This document shows, in pieces, positions 41,305 through 50,736 of a stretch of 64,000 nucleotides of DNA. How positions within the stretch are numbered: position 1 is the stretch's first letter; every line of letters starts with the position of its first letter. The position numbers and the translations under genes are program-made. The notes beneath the pieces are model-generated. The model was not told where the DNA came from, ran no database searches, and worked only from the letters and a program-made list of their open reading frames with translations. The DNA is from Streptomyces stelliscabiei (GTDB lineage: Bacteria > Actinomycetota > Actinomycetes > Streptomycetales > Streptomycetaceae), in NCBI RefSeq assembly GCF_014873495.1, contig NZ_JADBGF010000001.1, positions 7,378,001 to 7,442,000 of the forward strand. Reading direction: 5' to 3'.

Positions 41305-42990
41305 GTGCCGCAGGTGCCGCAGACATTCTTCGATGCTCTCGCGGTACGCACCTGGTGCGCACTCGCGCTGGCGGCGCTGGGACGCGCGCGCGAGGAGATC
41401 GACGCCATCAACGTGTACCCGGTGGCCGACGGCGACACCGGCACGAACCTGTACCTGACCATGGAGTCGGCGGCGGCGGCCGTGGAAGCGGTCTTCGCGG
41501 GCCACGAGGCCGGCGCTCCCGCGGCCGGCGAGGGGGGACCCACGCTCGCCGAGGCCGCGCGGGCCATGGCGCACGGGGCCCTGATCGGGGCCCGGGGGAA
41601 CTCCGGGACGATCCTCGCCCAGCTCCTGAGGGGCATGTCCCAGGTCCTCTCCGACGACAGTGAGGCGGTTCACACCGACGGCCGGGGTCTGCGGCTCGCG
41701 CTGCGGCACGCCGCCGACTCCGCCCGTGACGCCGTCGCCCATCCCGTCGAGGGCACCGTCCTCACCGTCGCCGCCGCGGCGGCCGACGCGGCCACCGGCA
41801 CCGAGGGCGACTGCGCCGCGGTCGCCCGCTCCGCCTACGAGGGCGCCGGTACGGCCCTGGCGGCGACCCCGGGCCAACTGGCGGCCCTGGCCCGCGCCGG
41901 CGTCGTGGACGCGGGCGGACGGGGCCTGGTGGCGGTGCTGGCGGCGCTGGTGGAGACGTTCACGGGGGAGGCGCCGAGGGCGGTGGCCCTCGCCGGGGGC
42001 CGCGCGCGCGTGGCCGAGGCCGCGAAGGGCGCGGAGGTGTGCGTGGACGACCGGCCCGACGCGGGGGGCCCCGCGTTCGAGGTGATCTACCTCCTGGAGG
42101 CGGACGACGCGGCCGTGGCCCGCCTGCGGGGCCGGCTGGACGCGCTCGGCGACTCGCTCGTGGTGGTCGGCGGCGACGGACTGTGGAACGTGCACGTGCA
42201 CGTCGACGACGCCGGGGCCGCGGTGGAGGCGGGCGTCGAGGCCGGGCGGCCGTACCGCATCCGGATCACGCACTTCGGGGCCGAGGACGCCCATGTGACC
42301 GGTGAGGCCGGACGGCCGCCGCGCGAGCGCGCCCAGCGGGCCGTCGTCGCCGTCGTGCCGGGGGAGGGGCTGGCCGGGCTGTACGCCGAGGCGGGCGCGA
42401 CCACGGTCCTGGCCCGCCCCGGGGAGCCGCCCGCCAGCGGGGAGCTGGTGGAGGCCGTACGGCGCGCCCACGCGCGCGAGGTGGTGCTGCTGCCCAACGA
42501 CGCGGACCTGCGCCACACGGCGGCTGCCGCCGCCGAGCAGGCCCGTACGGAGGGCGTCCGGGTCGCCCTCATCCCCACGCGCTCGGCCGTGCAGGGCATC
42601 GCCGCCCTCGCCGTCCACGAGCCCGACCGCCGCTTCGACGAGGACGTCGTCTCCATGACGTCCGCCGCCGGCGCCACGCGCTACGCCGAGGTCGTCATCG
42701 CCGAACGCCAGTCCTGGACCATGGCCGGCATCTGCCAGGCCGGGGACGTCCTCGGCCTCATCGACGGCGATGTCGCCGTCATCGGCTCCGACGTCACGCT
42801 CACGGCCGCCGCCGTGGTCGACCGGATGCTCGCCGCCGGCGGCGAGATGGTCACCCTCGTCCTGGGCGACGAGGCCCCCACCGAGGTCGTCGACCACGTG
42901 GAGACCCGGGTACGGGAGCACCTGGCGGTCGACACGGTGGTGTACCGGGGCGGCCGGCAGGGGTCGCTGCTGCTGATCGGCGTGGAGTAG
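41305..42990 (+). CDS. DAK2/DhaL-domain kinase (FakA/YloV-like)
   Basis: A 561-residue protein whose N-terminal DhaL domain has the nucleotide-binding NVYPVADGDTGTNLYLT and ARGNSGTILAQLLRG motifs. A middle region (VDAGGRGLVAVLAAL, then a conserved LWNVHVHVDDAG) and a C-terminal DAK1-like domain follow, as in FakA, the ATP-binding half of fatty-acid kinase. No FakB (DegV) partner is in the window. GTG 41305 follows AAGGAGG. In most actinobacteria it lies immediately upstream of recG; here two accessory genes and repeats intervene. Confidence 0.9.
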   Translation: MPQVPQTFFDALAVRTWCALALAALGRAREEIDAINVYPVADGDTGTNLYLTMESAAAAVEAVFAGHEAGAPAAGEGGPTLAEAARAMAHGALIGARGNSGTILAQLLRGMSQVLSDDSEAVHTDGRGLRLALRHAADSARDAVAHPVEGTVLTVAAAAADAATGTEGDCAAVARSAYEGAGTALAATPGQLAALARAGVVDAGGRGLVAVLAALVETFTGEAPRAVALAGGRARVAEAAKGAEVCVDDRPDAGGPAFEVIYLLEADDAAVARLRGRLDALGDSLVVVGGDGLWNVHVHVDDAGAAVEAGVEAGRPYRIRITHFGAEDAHVTGEAGRPPRERAQRAVVAVVPGEGLAGLYAEAGATTVLARPGEPPASGELVEAVRRAHAREVVLLPNDADLRHTAAAAAEQARTEGVRVALIPTRSAVQGIAALAVHEPDRRFDEDVVSMTSAAGATRYAEVVIAERQSWTMAGICQAGDVLGLIDGDVAVIGSDVTLTAAAVVDRMLAAGGEMVTLVLGDEAPTEVVDHVETRVREHLAVDTVVYRGGRQGSLLLIGVE

Positions 42991-43017
42991 CAGTCTGTCC
43001 GGGGCCCGGGGCCCTGA

Positions 43018-43110
43018 CGCTTTTCAGGGGTGCGGGGGACTGCGCGAACGGGGTCCGGGGCGGAGCCCCGAGTCTGTGACGGGGGTCGAAGGGGCGCGCA
43101 GCCCCTGGGA
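43018..43110. repeat. Dispersed palindromic repeat, copy C (composite)
   Basis: Three linked elements: CTTTTCAGGGGTGCGGGGGA followed by CTGCGCGA (43020-43048), matching copy D at 54910-54940; the hairpin CCGGGGCGGAGCCCCGAG (about 43055-43072); and AGGGGCGCGCAGCCCCTGGG (about 43091-43110). They fill the gap between the convergent DAK2 and TPR genes. Confidence 0.7.
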
Positions 43111-43165
43111 TGGGATGGGTAGGGGCGGCGGGGGCGAAATCCCCGGGGCACCCCCGGACTCCGGC

Positions 43166-46123
43166 TCAGCCCGGCGCCCCCGTCCCCGCCCCCGTCCCCT
43201 CCGCCGCCACGATCAACCGCTCCGCCTCCGCCCGCCGAGCCCCCGCCGTCTCGTCCTCACGATCACCGAACGCCGCCGACACCCCCCGCGCCCGCTCCAC
43301 GGCCGCCTCCGAGCGCCCCAGATCGACCTCCAGCCACCCCGCCGCAAGCTCGGCCGCGGTCCGCGCGTCGAGGAACTCCCCGCCCAGGGAGCCGTACACG
43401 GCCACCGCCCGCTCGACGAAAACGAGCGCCTCCTCGAACACCGGCCCGAAGGAGACGAGTTCCGCGTCCTCGGCCACGGAACGGGCCAGCAGGTCGCCGA
43501 ACTGCCGGTACGTCTCGCCCAGTTCCGCGACGATCCGCCGCCGGTTCTCCTCACCGCTCACGTCGGACAGCGCCGCCTCGCAGCCCACCACCGCGTCGCC
43601 CATCAGCTCCCGCGCCTCCTCCGGGGCGGAGCCCGCCGCACCCTCGCGACCCTCCCGTGCCGCGTACCAGGCCCGCGCCCGCAGCGCCCGGACGTACCCG
43701 TGGACGTTCCCCAGCTCGCCCCAGAGGTCGACGGCACGGGCGTACGCCCGGTCGGCCTCGGCGGGCAGCCCCGCGCGCGCGAGCGCTTCCGCCGCGAGGT
43801 GCGCGAGCATGGCGTGGTCGCGCTGCTCGGGCCAGTGCCGGGCGATGTCGGCGGCCCGCAGCCACCGTTCGGCGGCCTCGCGGTGCTCACCCAGCTCCGT
43901 GTGGCAGTCGCCGAGCCACCACAGGGTCTGGGCGAGGGCCCCGTCCCCGTGCGTCTCGGCAGTGAGATCCGACAGGGCCGACTCCAGCACCTCGGCCGCC
44001 TCCGCCCACCGCCCCAGCCGCAGCAGGAACCCGCCGAGCAGATGCCGGGCCCAGGCGCCGAGCGTCGGCCCCTCGCCCGCCTCGTCGGCCCAGTGCGCCG
44101 CCTCCAGGGCGTGTGCGAAGGCCGGCTCCACCCGCTCGCCGGCGCCGAGCAGTTCGGCCAGCTGGAGATGCAGCTGGGCGTGGCCCACCGGCTCCAGGTC
44201 CGACCCGCCGTGCTCCAGCGCCGCCAGCGCCGCCCGTTCGGCCGTCTCCAGGTCCCCGAGGTGCTGCGCGACCCCGGCGAGCCGGGCCTCGTACTGCACC
44301 GCGAACCACGGCAGCCCGGCCGTCACATAGCGCTCCGCGGCCTCCGCGAACAGGTCGGCGGCCGCCGCCGTGTCCCCGGCGCGCACGGCCAGCTCGCCGA
44401 ACATCGCCCGCGCCTCCGCGGCCCGCGAGGCCAGCCGTACATCCTCTTCGCGGCGCGGCTCGACGAAGTCCGCCAGCGCGCGCACGGCGGCCTCGGCCGC
44501 GGGGACCGCGTCGGCGTCCTCGGTCTCGTGCATCCGCTGCACGAGTATCCGGGCACGCCCCACCAGCACGGACGCCGTCTGCCGGACACCCGTCCCGCCG
44601 TCCGCCCACAGGACGAGGATCTTCTCGTACGGCTCGGAGATCAACTCCAGGGCCGCGTCCGGGTGGCCCGTCAGCGCGTGCACGTTCGCCCCGCGCGCCC
44701 GTGCCGCCCACGCCTCGCCCGGGTCCCCGGCCTCCTCGTACAGCTCGGCCGCCCGCTCGAAGAGCGCGCGGCCCTCCGGCCCCCGGCCGATCGCTTCGTG
44801 GTCGACGATCTCCGCGCGGTCGAAGGCCTCCAGCTCCACGCCCTCGGCCTCGGCGGCCCGCGCCACGGCCGCCCAGGCGGCGACGGAACCGGGGTGCAGG
44901 GACTCGGAGAGCCGCCGAGCCTCCGCGAGGAGAGCGGGCAGGTCGTCCTCCGGCACGGCGGCGGTGTCCGTCCGCTCCTCGGCGGCCGGCTGCCGGGGTG
45001 TCGGCACCGGGACCACGGGCCGCGCCGAGCGCACGCCCAGCGGCAGCCGGTCCAGCAGCGGCGCCCGGTCCATCCGCTCCCGGACCCGGCCGCTGACGTA
45101 CGCCGTGCCGTTGCGCTCGTCGAAGCGAGCGGCCAGGGAAAGGGCCTCCTCGCGCGCGTGGACGGCCAGTTCGCGGGCGGTCCAGGTGCGTCCGGCGGGG
45201 CCGGGGACCGTCTGATCGGCGAACCCACGGGCGGACAGGCGGCCCATGAGCAGGGCCACCACGCTCATGAAGTCCAGCTTGCTGCGCGGGTCGCCGGAGT
45301 CCGTGAAGTACGCCGGACGCTCCGCCAGCAGCTCCAGACCACGCGCCTCGTTGCCGGTCAGGGCGCAGAACTCCACGTGGTCCGCGTACGCGCCCCGCAT
45401 GCTCTCCATGGCCCGCACCAGCCGGAAACCGCGCAGATGGTGGGCCCGGGCCTCGTCGTGGCGCCCCAGCCGCAGCAGCGGCACCAGGGACGACGCCAGG
45501 ACGGTGTGCGGCTCGTGGGCGCACGTGTACTCGCCCTCCAGCACCGGTGCCCACAGCCGAAGCGCCTCGGCGTCCTCGCGCCGCCGGGCCCGCCACCAGC
45601 CCTGGCCGTGCAGCTCGCACGCGTGACAGTCGGCCATCGCGTCCCGGTCGGCGGCCAGCCACGCCCCGTACGCCCGCTCGGCCCGCGCCAGGTCGCCGAC
45701 GTGCGCGGCCACGCTGAACTCGGCGCTGCGTACGGCCCGTTCCGAGTGCCCGGCGAGCCGGTAGCGGTGCTCCATCTCGCCGAGCCACTTCTCGATGGAG
45801 GCGAGCGGGACGTGCGGCTGGTTCAGCATCCCGGCCGACATCCACTTGAACACCCAGTGCAGGGAGTGGACCTCGTACTCGTCGAAGTCCTCCGGGCGCT
45901 CGTCCCACATGCGCAGCAGGCGCGCGAAGGGGACGAACATCTTGTCCTTCTCGGAGCTGTAGTTGTAGACCTTCAGCTGGTGCCCGAGCGCCTCGATCAC
46001 GGCGAGCGGCTCGTTCAGCCTCTCCGCCTCCGCGAGCAGCACCTCCGCGCGCGCGTTGCGCGCGGGGCCCTCCGGCTGCTCGTAGTTCTCCGCCATGGCC
46101 CGGCGCAGCTCGTCGAAGTCCAT
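43166..46123 (-). CDS. Large TPR-rich protein paired with the Hsp90-like gene
   Basis: A 985-residue, all-helical soluble protein built of degenerate tetratricopeptide-type repeats; Ala/Glu-rich helix pairs recur to the end (for example AQTLWWLGDCHTELGEHREAAERW-like units). The N-terminal ~300 residues form a distinct helical region with a conserved DFDEYEVHSLHWVFKWMSAGML block and DCHACELHGQGWW. A Pro-rich break occurs near 365-385. No enzymatic motif, signal or membrane segment is seen. ATG 46123 has GAGAG upstream; an in-frame GTG at 46135 overlaps the Hsp90-like stop (GTGA). Coupled to the Hsp90-like gene, it may be a co-chaperone or client adaptor, since TPR domains commonly bind Hsp90. 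That role is inferred. Confidence 0.82.
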   Translation of the reverse strand: MDFDELRRAMAENYEQPEGPARNARAEVLLAEAERLNEPLAVIEALGHQLKVYNYSSEKDKMFVPFARLLRMWDERPEDFDEYEVHSLHWVFKWMSAGMLNQPHVPLASIEKWLGEMEHRYRLAGHSERAVRSAEFSVAAHVGDLARAERAYGAWLAADRDAMADCHACELHGQGWWRARRREDAEALRLWAPVLEGEYTCAHEPHTVLASSLVPLLRLGRHDEARAHHLRGFRLVRAMESMRGAYADHVEFCALTGNEARGLELLAERPAYFTDSGDPRSKLDFMSVVALLMGRLSARGFADQTVPGPAGRTWTARELAVHAREEALSLAARFDERNGTAYVSGRVRERMDRAPLLDRLPLGVRSARPVVPVPTPRQPAAEERTDTAAVPEDDLPALLAEARRLSESLHPGSVAAWAAVARAAEAEGVELEAFDRAEIVDHEAIGRGPEGRALFERAAELYEEAGDPGEAWAARARGANVHALTGHPDAALELISEPYEKILVLWADGGTGVRQTASVLVGRARILVQRMHETEDADAVPAAEAAVRALADFVEPRREEDVRLASRAAEARAMFGELAVRAGDTAAAADLFAEAAERYVTAGLPWFAVQYEARLAGVAQHLGDLETAERAALAALEHGGSDLEPVGHAQLHLQLAELLGAGERVEPAFAHALEAAHWADEAGEGPTLGAWARHLLGGFLLRLGRWAEAAEVLESALSDLTAETHGDGALAQTLWWLGDCHTELGEHREAAERWLRAADIARHWPEQRDHAMLAHLAAEALARAGLPAEADRAYARAVDLWGELGNVHGYVRALRARAWYAAREGREGAAGSAPEEARELMGDAVVGCEAALSDVSGEENRRRIVAELGETYRQFGDLLARSVAEDAELVSFGPVFEEALVFVERAVAVYGSLGGEFLDARTAAELAAGWLEVDLGRSEAAVERARGVSAAFGDREDETAGARRAEAERLIVAAEGTGAGTGAPG

Positions 46124-46131
46124 GACGTCTC

Positions 46132-47985
46132 TCACGTGCGGCCGTCCCCCTCGGGGTGCGTGGCCCACTCCAGCAGGCCGATGAAGGCGCGGTTCAGCAG
46201 CGCCGAGTCCGCCGGCCGCAGCGGACGCTGCGCCATCAGCAGGGCCTGCCCGTACAGGGACTCGGTGGCCGTGCCGATCAGCTCCCGGTCGGACAGGGAA
46301 CTGATCCGCCGGATCAGCGGGTTGAGATGGTTGAGCACCAGCCGCGCGCGCGGGGCGCTGCCCCGCAGCGAGCCGAGGATGCCCGCCCACAGGTCGTCCG
46401 CCCGCTCCTCCGCCTCCGCGCGGGCCTGCTCGTGCCGGGCGGAGCGGTCGTCCAGGTGCAGCGCTGGCACCGACAGCGGGTGGAAGGCCCGCAGCACCAC
46501 ATCGCACCCCAGGGGGTCGAGCCTGGCCCGCGCGGCCGACAGGAAACCCGCGAGAGCCAGTTCCACGTCCGGGTCCACCGCGTCCAGGTGCGCCGTCACC
46601 GTCTCCGCGTCCAGCTCGGCGACCACCGTCCCCGGCCGCACCGACGGCAGCGCCTCGACCAGCTCGCTGTCGTACGTGTAACCGCCGTTGACGACCCCGA
46701 CGCCCTGGGCGGACGCGATCGGCGCCACCTGGCGGTACTCCTCGACCGTCCGCGTGAAGTGCACCACCGGATGCCGCTGCGCGAACTCCTCCAGGGACAG
46801 CCGCCCGTCCGTCGTCTCGAAGGGGAGCCACGGCAGCATCGTGCGCAGCATCTCCCTGTCGTGGCGTGCCAGGGACTTCACGCCCAGGTGGTGCACCGAC
46901 AGGAAGGCCGCCAGCCGCTCCGGATCACCCGCGGCGAGTCCGCTCAGCCAGGAGCGGATCCGCTCGCCCAGGGCCTCCCGCACCGCCGCCAGGGTCTCGT
47001 CCTCGTACAGCGACTCGCGCGACGCCGTGGGCCGCAGACTGTCCGTGTCGAGCACGCACCGCACGAAGAACGCCCAGTCGGGCAGGAGCTGTTCGGCCCG
47101 CTCGGTGAGCAGCATGCCCTTCAGGTGCACCCGGTGGCTCGCCCGCTGGGCCGGACTGACGGCGGCCGGCAGGACGTACGCCACACCCCGGATCCCGGCC
47201 AGCGGCACGTTCAGCTCTATGGAGTCCAGCGGGGTGAACCCGAACAGGTCGTGGCAGTGCCGGGCCAGGGCCACCCGCCGGGTGGCGGGGGAGGGGTACG
47301 CGCGGTCCCAGGGAGCCGGCAGATCGGTGACCGCCTCGTCGCCCACCCGGACGTCGTAGGGCAGCAGCGACCCGAAGTCCCGCGCCAGGGTCAGCACGCG
47401 CGCGGGGGCGAGCCATTCGGCGGCTCCGGGCCGCGCGACCAGGTGCACGGTCGTGCCCGGCTCGACACGCGCCTCGTCGGGCAGGGTCCGCACGGTGTAC
47501 GAGCCGTCGTCCGCCGCCGTCCACTCCACCGGCGGCGCCTGCGGCGTACGGGCGCTGCGGCTGACCACACGGATGCGCTCGGCGACCACGAAACACGCCA
47601 GCAGCCCGATGCCGAACTGCCCCAGGAAGTCCGAACGGACCTCCTGTATGCCGCCGTCGTCGCGCTTGGAACTGCGCCCGATCGTGGCGAGGAGGCTGTG
47701 CACATCGGCCTCGGTGAGCCCGATACCCGAGTCCTCCACCCGCAGCGCGCCGCCCTCGGCGAACAGCCGCACCCGGGCGGGCGCGCCGGGCTGCTCGGCG
47801 CGGCGGGCGGTGATCGCGTCCACGGCGTTCTGCAGCAGCTCGCGCAGGTAGACCTTCGGACTGGAATAGAGGTGGTGCGAGAGCAGATCCACCAGGCCGC
47901 GCAGATCGACCTGGAAGGTATGAGGCGACTGGGGCGCCGGAGGGGTCTGGGGTGCCTGGGATGACTGTGAGGTCATTGAATCCAT
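46132..47985 (-). CDS. Hsp90-like (HtpG-related) GHKL ATPase
   Basis: A 617-residue protein of the Hsp90/HtpG family. After a 20-residue Pro/Gln-rich start the GHKL ATPase domain shows FQVDLRGLVDLLSHHLYSS, LRELLQNAVDAI (Glu and Asn for Mg-ATP), VEDSGIGL and the lid GQFGIGLLACFVVAE. The middle domain has HLKGMLLTERAEQLLPDWAFF and the ATPase-stimulating Arg in TASRESLYED. The C-terminal ~200 residues diverge from HtpG and end without the usual bacterial dimer pattern I would recognise. Either ATG 47985 or 47976 could be the start; neither has a strong ribosome site. It forms a two-gene unit with the TPR gene. Confidence 0.9.
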   Translation of the reverse strand: MDSMTSQSSQAPQTPPAPQSPHTFQVDLRGLVDLLSHHLYSSPKVYLRELLQNAVDAITARRAEQPGAPARVRLFAEGGALRVEDSGIGLTEADVHSLLATIGRSSKRDDGGIQEVRSDFLGQFGIGLLACFVVAERIRVVSRSARTPQAPPVEWTAADDGSYTVRTLPDEARVEPGTTVHLVARPGAAEWLAPARVLTLARDFGSLLPYDVRVGDEAVTDLPAPWDRAYPSPATRRVALARHCHDLFGFTPLDSIELNVPLAGIRGVAYVLPAAVSPAQRASHRVHLKGMLLTERAEQLLPDWAFFVRCVLDTDSLRPTASRESLYEDETLAAVREALGERIRSWLSGLAAGDPERLAAFLSVHHLGVKSLARHDREMLRTMLPWLPFETTDGRLSLEEFAQRHPVVHFTRTVEEYRQVAPIASAQGVGVVNGGYTYDSELVEALPSVRPGTVVAELDAETVTAHLDAVDPDVELALAGFLSAARARLDPLGCDVVLRAFHPLSVPALHLDDRSARHEQARAEAEERADDLWAGILGSLRGSAPRARLVLNHLNPLIRRISSLSDRELIGTATESLYGQALLMAQRPLRPADSALLNRAFIGLLEWATHPEGDGRT

Positions 47986-48180
47986 CGTCGCAGCGCCGGT
48001 GGAGGGGATTCTGGCGACGGCGGCGGGGTCGGGCGGTCCCGGGAGAAGGTGACCGCGGACGGGAGGCGGTACGGACCCTGACTCGGCTGGGCCCGGGAGA
48101 GCGTCATCCTAGGCGCGAACGACCCGCCTGACCAGCGGATTTCACGTACCTCTACGGGATTGTCAGTGGCGTGGTGTGCA

Positions 48181-50397
48181 ATGGATCTCGTGCCCGCGCT
48201 CGAAGAACCGCTCAAGAACTCGCTCGGCGCCGCCACCGCGAAGGTGATGGCCGAGCACCTCGGCCTGCACACCGTCGGGGATCTGCTGCACCACTACCCC
48301 CGCAGGTACGAGGAGCGCGGCCAGCTCACCCACCTCGCCGACCTGCCCATGGACGAGCACGTCACGGTGGTCGCCCAGGTCGCCGACGCCCGCCTGCACA
48401 CCTTCGCCTCCGCCAAGGCTCCCCGGGGCAAGGGCCAGCGCCTCGAAGTGACCATCACGGACGGCAGCGGCCGCCTCCAGCTCGTCTTCTTCGGCCACGG
48501 CGTCCACAAGCCCCACAAGGACCTCCTCCCGGGCACCCGCGCCCTCTTCGCCGGCAAGGTCTCCGTCTTCAACCGCCGCCTCCAACTGGCCCACCCCGCC
48601 TACGAGCTGCTGCGCGGGGACGACGTCACCGAGACCGTCGACACCTGGGCCGGAGCCCTCATCCCGATCTACCCGGCCACCGCCAAACTGGAGTCCTGGA
48701 AGATCGCCAAGGCCGTCCAGACGGTCCTGCCGAGCGCCCAGGAGGCCGTGGACCCACTGCCCGAGTCGCTGCGGGAGGGCAGGGGCCTGGTCTCCCTGCC
48801 GGAGGCCCTCCTGAAGATCCACCGCCCCCACACCAAGGCGGACAGGGACAGCGCGCGCGACCGCCTCAAGTGGGACGAGGCCTTCGTCCTCCAGGTCGCC
48901 CTCGCCCGCCGCCGCCACGCCGACTCCCAACTCCCCGCCGTCGCCCGCCGCCCCGCCCCCGACGGCCTCCTCACCGCCTTCGACGCCCGCCTCCCCTTCA
49001 CCCTCACCGACGGCCAGCAAAAGGTCTCCCGGGAGATCTTCGACGACCTGGCCACCGAGCACCCGATGCACCGGCTGCTGCAGGGGGAGGTCGGATCGGG
49101 AAAGACGATGGTGGCGCTGCGCGCCATGCTCGCCGTCGTCGACGCGGGCGGTCAGGCCGCGATGCTCGCGCCCACCGAGGTGCTCGCCCAGCAGCACCAC
49201 CGGTCGGTGACCGAGATGATGGGCGAGCTGGCGGAAGGCGGCATGCTGGGCGGCGTCGAGCACGCCACCAAGGTGGTGCTGCTCACCGGCTCGATGGGAG
49301 CGGCCGCCCGCCGTCAGGCGCTGCTCGACCTGGTCACCGGCGAGGCCGGCATCGTCATCGGCACGCACGCCCTGATCGAGGACAAGGTGCAGTTCCACGA
49401 CCTGGGCCTGGTCGTCGTGGACGAGCAGCACCGCTTCGGTGTCGAGCAGCGCGACGCCCTGCGCGGCAAAGGCAAACAGCCGCCCCACCTCCTCGTGATG
49501 ACGGCGACCCCCATCCCGCGCACGGTCGCGATGACCGTCTTCGGCGACCTGGACACCTCGGTCCTCGACCAGCTCCCGGCCGGCCGCTCGCCCATCGCCA
49601 GCCATGTCGTCCCGGCCGCCGACAAACCGCACTTCCTCGCCCGCGCCTGGGAGCGCGTGCGCGAGGAGGTGGAGAACGGCCACCAGGCGTACGTCGTCTG
49701 CCCCCGCATCGGGGACGACATCGACGAACCCGCCGGTTCGAGGAAGGCCGGCGGGAAGTCCCCCGAGGACGAGGCGGAGAAGCGCCCGCCCCTCGCCGTC
49801 CTCGACGTCGCCGACCAGCTCTCCAAGGGCCCGCTCCAGGGCCTGCGGGTCGAGGTCCTGCACGGCAGGATGCACCCCGACGACAAGGACGCGGTCATGC
49901 GCCGCTTCGCCGCCGGCGAGACCCATGTCCTGGTCGCCACCACGGTCATCGAGGTCGGCGTGAACGTCCCGAACGCCACCGCCATGGTGATCATGGACGC
50001 CGACCGCTTCGGCGTCTCCCAGCTCCACCAGCTGCGCGGCCGGGTGGGCCGTGGCTCCGCCGCCGGCCTCTGCCTCCTGGTCACCGAGATGCCCGAGGCG
50101 AGCCCGGCCCGCCAGCGCCTCGGCGCCGTCGCCTCCACCCTCGACGGCTTCGAACTCTCCCGCATCGACCTCGAACAGCGCCGCGAGGGCGATGTCCTCG
50201 GCCAGGCCCAGTCCGGCGCCCGCACCAGCCTGCGCATGCTGACCGTCATCGACGACGAGGAGATCATCGCGGAGGCCAGGGAGGAGGCGGCCGCGGTGGT
50301 GGCGGCCGACCCGGACCTGGAGCACCTCCCAGCGCTACGGACAGCACTGGACGCCCTGCTGGACGAGGAGCGGGAGCAGTACCTGGACAAGGGCTGA
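48181..50397 (+). CDS. recG: ATP-dependent DNA helicase RecG
   Basis: A 738-residue helicase that remodels stalled forks and Holliday junctions. The N-terminal wedge/OB domain (LHHYPRRYEERGQL, VTITDGSGRLQLVFFG) is followed by the helicase core with Walker A GEVGSGKTM, DEQH box VVDEQHRFG, TATPIPRT, HGRMHPDDKD and the QLRGRVGRG motif VI. Start ATG 48181 is tentative; GTG 48190 (VPALEEPL) matches the S. coelicolor start I recall. The acidic insert after GDDIDEPAGS is a variable linker. There is no clear operon upstream; a 195-bp gap separates it from the divergent Hsp90-like gene. Confidence 0.96.
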   Translation: MDLVPALEEPLKNSLGAATAKVMAEHLGLHTVGDLLHHYPRRYEERGQLTHLADLPMDEHVTVVAQVADARLHTFASAKAPRGKGQRLEVTITDGSGRLQLVFFGHGVHKPHKDLLPGTRALFAGKVSVFNRRLQLAHPAYELLRGDDVTETVDTWAGALIPIYPATAKLESWKIAKAVQTVLPSAQEAVDPLPESLREGRGLVSLPEALLKIHRPHTKADRDSARDRLKWDEAFVLQVALARRRHADSQLPAVARRPAPDGLLTAFDARLPFTLTDGQQKVSREIFDDLATEHPMHRLLQGEVGSGKTMVALRAMLAVVDAGGQAAMLAPTEVLAQQHHRSVTEMMGELAEGGMLGGVEHATKVVLLTGSMGAAARRQALLDLVTGEAGIVIGTHALIEDKVQFHDLGLVVVDEQHRFGVEQRDALRGKGKQPPHLLVMTATPIPRTVAMTVFGDLDTSVLDQLPAGRSPIASHVVPAADKPHFLARAWERVREEVENGHQAYVVCPRIGDDIDEPAGSRKAGGKSPEDEAEKRPPLAVLDVADQLSKGPLQGLRVEVLHGRMHPDDKDAVMRRFAAGETHVLVATTVIEVGVNVPNATAMVIMDADRFGVSQLHQLRGRVGRGSAAGLCLLVTEMPEASPARQRLGAVASTLDGFELSRIDLEQRREGDVLGQAQSGARTSLRMLTVIDDEEIIAEAREEAAAVVAADPDLEHLPALRTALDALLDEEREQYLDKG

Positions 50398-50414
50398 GGG
50401 GCGGCCGCGGGCCC

Positions 50415-50565
50415 GGTGGGGCTTCTCGCGCCGTTCCCCGCGCCCCTGAGAACCCAGGCCGCGCGCCCCCGAAAACCCCAGACCCTGCGGGCCTGGGAGT
50501 CTGAACGGCAGTGGGCGCAACCCCTGTTCTCCAGGCGCGCGGGGAACGGCGCGACCAGCCCCACC
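50415..50565. repeat. Inverted pair of dispersed palindromic repeats (copies E and F)
   Basis: The arm at 50415-50453 starts GGTGGGGCTTCTCGCGCCGT, and the arm at 50526-50565 is its reverse complement with about four differences. The arms are separated by about 72 bp. Copy F extends left with GGGCGCAACCCCTG (50514). The whole can fold into one large hairpin after recG. The 339-bp gap 50398-50736 otherwise contains no gene. Confidence 0.8.
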
Positions 50566-50736
50566 CGCCCGCAGCCGAAAACGGTGCTGTCCGCGCAGAC
50601 GGCACACCGGCAGCCCCGTTTCGCGCTCCTCCCGCATCCCCGACCGACAGCGGTCACCCTCCCGGTACCCGCACGCACCCCCCACCTCCGGCTGCCAGAC
50701 TGGACCCGTGACCCCGCCCTCGAACAAGGACCCACG

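Noticed and set aside
46688..47359. Ser/Arg-rich rightward frame opposite the Hsp90-like gene
   Set aside because: Shadow of the leftward ATPase gene, whose GHKL motifs are intact.
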